Positions 34,601 to 42,868 of a stretch of DNA of 42,868 bases are shown one piece after another (position 1 is the first letter of the stretch; every line of letters starts with the position of its first letter). The DNA is from Parasulfuritortus sp. (lineage in GTDB: Bacteria > Pseudomonadota > Gammaproteobacteria > Burkholderiales > Thiobacillaceae). Location: contig JARLJM010000001.1 in the NCBI GenBank assembly GCA_031291185.1, forward strand, positions 1 to 42,868, in the 5' to 3' direction. The translations under genes were made by a program, and so were the position numbers. The notes under the pieces were generated by a model. The model saw only the letters and a list, made by a program, of their open reading frames with translations. It was not told the DNA's origin and did not search any database.

Positions 34601-37600
34601 TCACCCCACCCACTTGCGGGCATTGCGGAACAGGCGCAGCCAGGGACCGTCGTCCTTCCATTCGTCGGGTCGCCAGGAGTTCTGAATGGCACGGAACACC
34701 CGTTCCGGGTGCGGCATCATGATGGTGAAACGGCCATCTGCAGTGGTCAGGCCGGTGATGCCCTTGGGCGAACCGTTCGGATTCAGCGGATAGGCTTCGG
34801 TCTTGCGGCCACGGTTGTCGACGTAACGCAGGCAGACCTCGGCCCGTTTGCGTTGGGCCTTGGAGGCGAACACAGCCCGGCCCTCGCCGTGCGAGACCAC
34901 GACCGGCATGCGTGAACCGGCCATGCCATCGAACAGGATGGACGGCGTATCCGGCACTTCGACCATCACGAAACGGGCCTCGAACTGCTCCGACAGGTTG
35001 CGCTCGAAACTTGGCCAGTCATCGGCACCGGGAATGATCGGCGACAGATGGCTCATCATCTGGCAGCCATTGCAGACGCCAAGCGCGAAGCTGTCGTCAC
35101 GCTGGAAGAAAGCCTCAAACTGGTCACGGGCGCGCTTGTTATGCAGGATGGACGCTGCCCAGCCGCCTCCCGCCCCGAGCACGTCGCCGTAGCTGAAACC
35201 GCCGCAGGCCGCCAAGCCCTTGAAGTCCTTAAGCTTCACCCGGCCGGCCAGGATGTCGCTCATGTGCACGTCGACCGCATTGAAGCCGGCCTTGTGGAAG
35301 GCCGCGGCCATCTCGACCTCGCCATTGACGCCCTGCTCGCGCAGGATGGCGACCCTGGGTTTCGCCTTGCGGCTATTCACCCAGGGCGCAGCGACATCCT
35401 CGTTCGGATCAAAACCCAGTTTGGCATGCAGGCCCGGGTTCTTGTCCGCGACCAGTCCTTCGAACTCCTGCTGGGCGCACTCCGGGTTGTCGCGCAATGC
35501 CTGCATCCGGTTGCTGGTCTCGGACCAGGCAGCCAGGAGGTCAGCACGCTGTTCGTCAAAAATCCGACGGTCTTCGCGCAGGATGCGGATACGGTCCTTC
35601 CGGTTGAGCCGGCCGATGAAATACAGCTCGTCGCGCAGGCCGGCCTGGAAGAATGTCTCCATGACCGATTTGGTATCGGCCCGGCGGACCTGGAGCACGG
35701 CACCCAGTTCTTCGTTAAACAGGATACCGAGCATGCGCGCGATCTGGATCGCTTCCGATTCGGGCACGTCCGGCACATCAAGCCTGGCGTCCTCATTCCT
35801 GCGGTAATAGCAGAACTCTTCCACATCGAGGTCGAGACCGGTGCGGCCGGCAAAGGCCATTTCGCACAAGGTCACGAACAGACCGCCGTCGGAACGGTCG
35901 TGGTACGCCAGCAGCTTCCCTTCCCGGTTCAGTTTCTGGAGCGTGGCAAAGAAGGCCTTGAGTCGCTCGGGCGCATCCAGGTCCGGGCACTGGTCGCCCA
36001 GTTCACCGTAGCAATTGGCCAGCACACTACCGCCCAGGCGGTTGTTGCCCTCGCCCAGGTCGATCAGGATCAGGTCGGTCTCGCCGCAATCGGTTCTGAG
36101 TTGCGGCGTCAGGGTGCGGCGCGCATCAGGTGTCGGCGCAAAGGCGGTGACCACCAGTGACAGGGGCGAGACCACGGCCTTCTGGTCGGCGCCATCCTGC
36201 CAGGTTGTGCGCATGGACATCGAGTCCTTGCCGACGGGGATGCTGATACCCAGTTCCGGACACAACTCCATGGCCACCGCATTGACCGTGTCAAACAGGG
36301 CCGCGTCCTCGCCGGGGTGGCCGGCCGCCGCCATCCAGTTGGCCGACAGGCGGATGTCGGAAATGTCGTCCACGGCCGCAGCGGCCAGGTTCATCACCGC
36401 CTCGCCGACCGCCATGCGACCGGAAGCAGCCGGGTTGATCAGGGCAAGCGGGCTGCGCTCCCCCATGGCCATCACTTCACCCTTGTCAGTGTCGTAGCCC
36501 AGTGTGGTCACGGCGCAGTCGGCCACCGGTATCTGCCACGGGCCGACGAACTGGTCGCGCGCGGTGTAGCCGCCCACGGTACGGTCGCCGATGGTGATCA
36601 GGAAGGACTTGCTGGCCACGGTGGGGTGGCGCAACACCCGGTAGCAGGCGTCCTTCAGGTCCAGGCCTTCGGCGGTGAACGGCCTCAGGATCGGCGCAAC
36701 GTGCTTGACGTCCCGCGTCATTTTTGGCGGCTTGCCGAGCAGCACGTCCATGGGCATGTCGACCGGCGTATTGCCGAAATGGCGGTCGGCCACGGTCAGC
36801 TGGTTCTTGCGCGTGGCCTGACCGACCACGGCATAGGGGCAGCGTTCCCGTTCGCACATGGCGGCGAACAGCGGCAGGCTGTCCGGTGCGATGGCCAGCA
36901 CGTAGCGCTCCTGGGCCTCGTTCGACCAGATTTCGCGCGGCGACATGCCCGGCTCCTCGCTGGGCACGTCACGCAGTTCGAACTTGGCGCCCAGGCCGGC
37001 GCCGTGGGCCAGCTCAGGCATGGCGTTGGAAATGCCGCCGGCACCGACATCGTGGATCGACAGGATGGGATTGGCCTCGCCCATCTGCCAGCAGCGGTCG
37101 ATGACCTCCTGCGCCCGGCGCTGGATTTCCGGATTGCCGCGCTGTACCGAGTCGAAGTCCAGCGCCTCGGCATTGGCGCCGGCGCCCAGGCTGGAAGCGG
37201 CGCCGCCGCCCAGGCCGATCAGCATGCCCGGTCCGCCCAGCTGGATCAGCAGCGTGCCCGGCTTGAAGTCCTTCTTGAAGACATGGTCCTCGCGGATGTT
37301 GCCGACCCCGCCGGCCAGCATGATCGGCTTGTGGTAGCCGCGCACCTGGCCATCCGGCGTGGCCAGTTCGAAGGTGCGGAAGTAGCCGGTGATGTTGGGC
37401 CGGCCGAATTCGTTGTTGAAGGCGGCGGCGCCGATCGGGCCTTCGAGCATGATGTCGAGGGCTGAGACGATGCGGCCAGGCTTGCCGTAATCGGCCTCCC
37501 AGGGCTGTTCGAAGCCGGGGATGCGCAGGTTGGACACAGTGAAGCCGCACAGGCCCGCTTTGGGCTTGGAACCAGTGCCGGTCGCGCCCTCGTCGCGGAT

Positions 37601-38530
37601 CTCGCCGCCGGAGCCAGTGGCCGCGCCGGGGAAGGGGGCGATGGCGGTCGGGTGGTTGTGGGTCTCCACCTTCATCAGGATATGGGTCGGCTCGGTGTGG
37701 AAGCCATAGCTGCCCTTGGCATCCGGATAGAAACGGCCGATGGTCGCACCCTCGATCACCGAGGCGTTGTCGGAATAGGCCGACAGGGTGCCTTGCGGGC
37801 GCACCTTGTGGGTGTGGCGGATCATGCCGAACAGCGATTCGGTCTGCTTGAGGCCGTCGATCACCCAGTCGGCGTTGAATATCTTGTGCCGGCAATGCTC
37901 GGAGTTGGCCTGGGCGAACATCATCAGCTCGACATCGGTGGGATTGCGCTTGACCTGCTTGAAATGGGCCAGCAGATAATCGATCTCGTCCGGCGACAGG
38001 GCCAGACCCCAGTCGGCATTGGCCTTCTCCAGGGCCTTGCGGCCGCCTCGCAGGATATTCACGCTGTTCAGCGGCTGGGGCTCAACATGGTGGAACAGTT
38101 GCACGGCCTCCTGCTCGTCGAACAGGACAGTCTCGGTCATCCGATCGTGCAGGCAGGCCAGAACGGCGTCAGCCTTGGCCGATTGCCCCGGTTTGGTCGC
38201 GATCTCGTAGGCAATGCCGCGCTCGATCCGCCTGACCGCGCTCAGTCCGCAATTGCGGGCGATGTCCGTGGCCTTGGACGACCAGGGCGAAACGGTACCC
38301 AGCCGCGGAATCACCAATATCGACTTGGCGGCCGGGTCGCACGGTTCGGCCTTGAGCAGTTCGCCGAGGAAGGCCAGGTCGCTTTCGTCCAGCGGCGCAT
38401 CCAGTTCGACGAAGTAGCGGTAGGCCGTTGCAATACCCGTCACGCCATGCGGCTGTGTCTTTTCCAGCAGTTTCGCGATGCGGAAATCGGAGAGGGCGGC
38501 GGTGCCGTGGAGGAAGAGCGTCTGGGTCAT
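34601..38530 (-). CDS. purL: phosphoribosylformylglycinamidine synthase PurL (large, single-chain)
   Basis: PurL converts FGAR to FGAM with glutamine in purine synthesis. The 1309-residue protein is the large type, with all activities in one chain. An N-terminal PurS-like region comes first, then two AIR-synthase-like ATP domains ([47 protein letters not shown]). A C-terminal glutamine amidotransferase carries the nucleophile in [20 protein letters not shown] and [11 protein letters not shown]. It is a single gene. A TAAAAT (38561-38566, minus strand), 30 bases before the ATG, may be its -10, without a good -35. Confidence 0.98.
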   Translation of the reverse strand: MTQTLFLHGTAALSDFRIAKLLEKTQPHGVTGIATAYRYFVELDAPLDESDLAFLGELLKAEPCDPAAKSILVIPRLGTVSPWSSKATDIARNCGLSAVRRIERGIAYEIATKPGQSAKADAVLACLHDRMTETVLFDEQEAVQLFHHVEPQPLNSVNILRGGRKALEKANADWGLALSPDEIDYLLAHFKQVKRNPTDVELMMFAQANSEHCRHKIFNADWVIDGLKQTESLFGMIRHTHKVRPQGTLSAYSDNASVIEGATIGRFYPDAKGSYGFHTEPTHILMKVETHNHPTAIAPFPGAATGSGGEIRDEGATGTGSKPKAGLCGFTVSNLRIPGFEQPWEADYGKPGRIVSALDIMLEGPIGAAAFNNEFGRPNITGYFRTFELATPDGQVRGYHKPIMLAGGVGNIREDHVFKKDFKPGTLLIQLGGPGMLIGLGGGAASSLGAGANAEALDFDSVQRGNPEIQRRAQEVIDRCWQMGEANPILSIHDVGAGGISNAMPELAHGAGLGAKFELRDVPSEEPGMSPREIWSNEAQERYVLAIAPDSLPLFAAMCERERCPYAVVGQATRKNQLTVADRHFGNTPVDMPMDVLLGKPPKMTRDVKHVAPILRPFTAEGLDLKDACYRVLRHPTVASKSFLITIGDRTVGGYTARDQFVGPWQIPVADCAVTTLGYDTDKGEVMAMGERSPLALINPAASGRMAVGEAVMNLAAAAVDDISDIRLSANWMAAAGHPGEDAALFDTVNAVAMELCPELGISIPVGKDSMSMRTTWQDGADQKAVVSPLSLVVTAFAPTPDARRTLTPQLRTDCGETDLILIDLGEGNNRLGGSVLANCYGELGDQCPDLDAPERLKAFFATLQKLNREGKLLAYHDRSDGGLFVTLCEMAFAGRTGLDLDVEEFCYYRRNEDARLDVPDVPESEAIQIARMLGILFNEELGAVLQVRRADTKSVMETFFQAGLRDELYFIGRLNRKDRIRILREDRRIFDEQRADLLAAWSETSNRMQALRDNPECAQQEFEGLVADKNPGLHAKLGFDPNEDVAAPWVNSRKAKPRVAILREQGVNGEVEMAAAFHKAGFNAVDVHMSDILAGRVKLKDFKGLAACGGFSYGDVLGAGGGWAASILHNKRARDQFEAFFQRDDSFALGVCNGCQMMSHLSPIIPGADDWPSFERNLSEQFEARFVMVEVPDTPSILFDGMAGSRMPVVVSHGEGRAVFASKAQRKRAEVCLRYVDNRGRKTEAYPLNPNGSPKGITGLTTADGRFTIMMPHPERVFRAIQNSWRPDEWKDDGPWLRLFRNARKWVG

Positions 38531-38605
38531 GGTCGCGTCGGCCGGGAATAGTTTTCCGGGATTTTACACGCGGCTCCCGGTTTTTAGCCGACCGAACCTC
38601 TGACT

Positions 38606-38635
38606 TTGACGTTGGACCGGGCTTTTTGCTACTGT
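38606..38635 (+). promoter_or_regulatory. candidate promoter of the NUDIX gene
   Basis: TTGACG (38606-38611, 5 of 6 to the -35 consensus) is followed after 18 bases by TACTGT (38630-38635), preceded by TG one base upstream as in an extended -10. The ATG is 27 bases downstream. The weak -10 keeps confidence moderate. Confidence 0.45.
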
Positions 38636-38661
38636 CGGGCAGCCCATCCAACAGGATTGCC

Positions 38662-39201
38662 ATGAACTATTGCAGCCACTGCGGCGCCCCTCTAAGTCAC
38701 CGGATACCGGACGGCGACAATCGTCACCGCTTCATCTGCGACGCCTGCGGCACCATCCACTACCAGAACCCGCGCATGGTGGTCGGCTGCCTGCCGGTAT
38801 GGGAAGACAAGGTGCTGCTCTGCCGCCGGGCCATCGAACCGCGCTATGGCCTGTGGACCCTGCCGGCCGGCTTCATGGAGAACGGCGAGACTACGGCCGA
38901 GGGGGCGATGCGGGAGACGCTGGAGGAAGCTGGGGCACGAGTGGAACTGGAAGGTCTGTACACCCTGATCAATATTCCGGACATCGACCAGGTCTATCTG
39001 TTGTTCCGCGCCCGATTGCTGGATCTGGACTTCGCCGCCGGCGAAGAAAGCCTGGAAGTCGGCCTGTTCAGGGAGGCCGACATTCCGTGGGAGCAGATGG
39101 CCTTCCGTACGGTGAGGAAGACCCTTGAACATTACTTCGAGGACCGCCGATCAGGTGAGTTTCCCCTGCACTTCGGCGATCTGGACCGGCGGCAAAGCTA
39201 A
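38662..39201 (+). CDS. NUDIX hydrolase with N-terminal zinc ribbon
   Basis: NUDIX enzymes cleave nucleoside diphosphates linked to another group. The 179-residue protein has a zinc ribbon from Cys4, Cys7, Cys26 and Cys29. A complete Nudix box follows (about 70-92, GFMENGETTAEGAMRETLEE then AG). The substrate is probably a dinucleotide such as NADH or ADP-ribose, since zinc-ribbon NUDIX proteins include NudC, but this one is shorter. ATG 38662 has AGGA upstream; the longer open frame overlaps purL and is rejected. A REP-like pair lies just after its stop. Confidence 0.9.
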   Translation: MNYCSHCGAPLSHRIPDGDNRHRFICDACGTIHYQNPRMVVGCLPVWEDKVLLCRRAIEPRYGLWTLPAGFMENGETTAEGAMRETLEEAGARVELEGLYTLINIPDIDQVYLLFRARLLDLDFAAGEESLEVGLFREADIPWEQMAFRTVRKTLEHYFEDRRSGEFPLHFGDLDRRQS

Positions 39202-39220
39202 GGCAGCGCTTAACCGATGC

Positions 39221-39290
39221 CGTCGCTCCCGCGAAAGCGGGAGCCCAGTCTAATCAAAGCACTGGATTCCCGCTTGCGTAGGAATGACGG
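39221..39290. repeat. inverted pair of REP-like palindromes
   Basis: The first element (39221-39249) has a perfect hairpin, GCTCCCGC-gaaa-GCGGGAGC (39225-39244). The second (39261-39290) is its reverse complement with a few changes, including the mirrored CCCAGT/ACTGGA ends. This resembles the dispersed ATTCCCGCGAAAGCGGGAAT family seen between genes in many beta- and gammaproteobacteria. It lies between two convergent genes, NUDIX and htpG, where it could stop transcription from both sides or protect mRNA ends. It fills nearly all of the 95-base gap. Confidence 0.85.
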
Positions 39291-39296
39291 TCACAA

Positions 39297-41159
<1,863 letters not shown>

Positions 41160-41182
41160 CGTTGCAAGTCCTGGAAATGAAA

Positions 41183-41204
41183 CCGGCCCCGTATCTGGGG
41201 CCGG
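41183..41204 (-). terminator. hairpin between dapB and htpG, possible terminator
   Basis: CCGGCCCC (41183-41190) and GGGGCCGG (41197-41204) form a perfect 8-bp stem with a six-base loop. On the minus strand it is followed by TTTCATTTCC, a broken T run, so it may weakly end dapB transcripts. The same bases contain the -10 of the htpG heat-shock promoter, so that element sits inside the palindrome. Confidence 0.5.
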
Positions 41205-41221
41205 CATGGCAATACTTCAAG
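41193..41221 (-). promoter_or_regulatory. sigma-32 (heat-shock) promoter of htpG
   Basis: On the minus strand CTTGAAG (41221-41215) and CCCCAGAT (41200-41193) are separated by 14 bases. The sigma-32 consensus is CTTGAAA, then about 13-15 bases, then CCCCATNT; only one base in each element differs. Transcription would start near 41186, about 27 bases before the htpG ATG. htpG is a classic sigma-32 target in proteobacteria, which supports the call. Confidence 0.8.
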
Positions 41222-41230
41222 AGGGGAGAA

Positions 41231-42390
<1,160 letters not shown>

Positions 42391-42409
42391 GGATGAATCC
42401 CACGGTAAA

Positions 42410-42430
42410 GGCGCGTTATGATAACGCGCC
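42410..42430. promoter_or_regulatory. perfect palindrome in the bamE-fur divergent promoter region
   Basis: GGCGCGTTAT (42410-42419), one central G and ATAACGCGCC (42421-42430) make a perfect 21-base palindrome. It contains TATGAT on the plus strand, a possible fur -10, and TATCAT on the minus strand. For bamE, TATCAT has GTGACT 18 bases upstream, a fair sigma-70 match. A protein bound here would cover both promoters. The TTATGATAA core recalls part of a Fur box, but the GC arms do not. Confidence 0.55.
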
Positions 42431-42450
42431 AGACAAGAACGAGTCACATT

Positions 42451-42868
42451 ATGACCAGCGGAGATCAACTTAAAAGTTTGGGCCTCAAAGCCACGGGCCC
42501 CCGGATGAAAATCCTGCAGCTGTTCGAGGATGCAGACCAATCGCACCTTTCAGCCGAGGAAATCTATCGTCTGTTGCTGGCCGAGCACGAAGATGTGGGC
42601 TTGGCCACTGTCTACCGCGTGCTGACCCAGTTCGAGCAGGCAGGCATCTTGGTCCGGCACCGTTTCGACGACGACAAGTCAGTCTATGAACTCAACAAGG
42701 GCGGCCATCACGACCACCTGCTATGCATACAATGCGGCAGGGTCGAGGAATTTTACGATCCCGAAATAGAAAAACGTCAAAAACAAATTGCTGCGGAACG
42801 CGGCTTCGAAATCCACGACCACTGCCTGTACCTGTATGTGGATTGCATAAAGCAAGACTGCCCGTTTA
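42451..42868 (+). CDS. fur: ferric uptake regulator Fur (cut by the window end)
   Basis: Fur represses iron-uptake genes when loaded with Fe(II). About 139 codons are visible and nearly the whole protein is present. A winged helix (about 1-85: LKATGPRMKILQLFEDADQSHLSAEEIY, GLATVYRVLTQFEQAGIL) is followed by the metal/dimer domain with GGHHDHLLCIQCGRVEEF. The final CxxxxC-like stretch is DCIKQDCP. It is divergent from bamE and may autoregulate through the palindrome between them. Confidence 0.96.
   Translation, partial: MTSGDQLKSLGLKATGPRMKILQLFEDADQSHLSAEEIYRLLLAEHEDVGLATVYRVLTQFEQAGILVRHRFDDDKSVYELNKGGHHDHLLCIQCGRVEEFYDPEIEKRQKQIAAERGFEIHDHCLYLYVDCIKQDCPF

Noticed and set aside
35048..36160. 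Open frames on the plus strand within purL
   Set aside because: Antisense shadows of a gene with clear domains on the minus strand.

Overview
The window is 42.9 kb of GC-rich, tightly packed bacterial chromosome. Gene content and order point to a betaproteobacterium, probably in the Rhodocyclales/Nitrosomonadales part of the class. The clues are the runs ndk-rlmN-pilW-rodZ-ispG, pyrG-kdsA-eno-ftsB and dapB-bamE divergent from fur, a type IV pilus protein, and LPS (KDO) synthesis. This placement is inferred from gene order and protein character, not from a search. I saw no tRNA, rRNA, insertion sequence, prophage or CRISPR array. No stretch over 300 bases lacks a gene.

Layout, left to right. 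1-3936 (minus): ndk, rlmN, pilW, rodZ and the start of ispG, mostly joined by 4-base stop/start overlaps. 4052-4729 (plus): a membrane-anchored SPOR protein whose 3' end overlaps tilS. 4692-8015 (minus): bcp, slyD, accA, tilS. 8055-9227 (plus): the ribosomal oxygenase roxA. 9426-9668 (plus): a small Ala/Pro repeat lipoprotein with its own promoter and terminator. 9714-10901 (minus): a class I aminotransferase. 10984-14753 (plus): a periplasmic sugar-type binding protein translationally coupled to a membrane PAS-PAS-GGDEF-EAL protein. 14750-18228 (minus): purT, typA and a His-rich thioredoxin. 18333-20156 (plus): a secreted LysM/FecR protein. 20163-24192 (minus): a four-gene operon of a double-receiver response regulator, an unknown protein, a MoxR-type AAA+ ATPase and a metallopeptidase-like/VWA protein. 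24264-25121 (plus): nnrD.

25106-33399 (minus) is a continuous seven-gene operon, pyrG-kdsA-eno-ftsB-zipA-ligA-galU. It links CTP, KDO and UDP-glucose supply to glycolysis, the divisome and DNA ligation. 33557-34549 (plus) is a soluble diguanylate cyclase. 34601-38530 (minus) is purL. 38662-39201 (plus) is a Zn-ribbon NUDIX hydrolase. An inverted pair of REP-like palindromes separates it from htpG (minus), which has a convincing sigma-32 promoter. dapB and bamE (minus) follow, then fur (plus), cut by the window edge. A perfect palindrome lies between bamE and fur.

Most of the window is housekeeping. The parts most worth a second look are the binding-protein/c-di-GMP module (10984-14753), the response regulator-unknown-MoxR-VWA operon (20163-24192), the repeat lipoprotein (9426-9668) and several regulatory palindromes. 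Unusual start codons are common: TTG for rlmN, the SPOR gene and the unknown gene at 23381; GTG for ndk, rodZ and the VWA gene.
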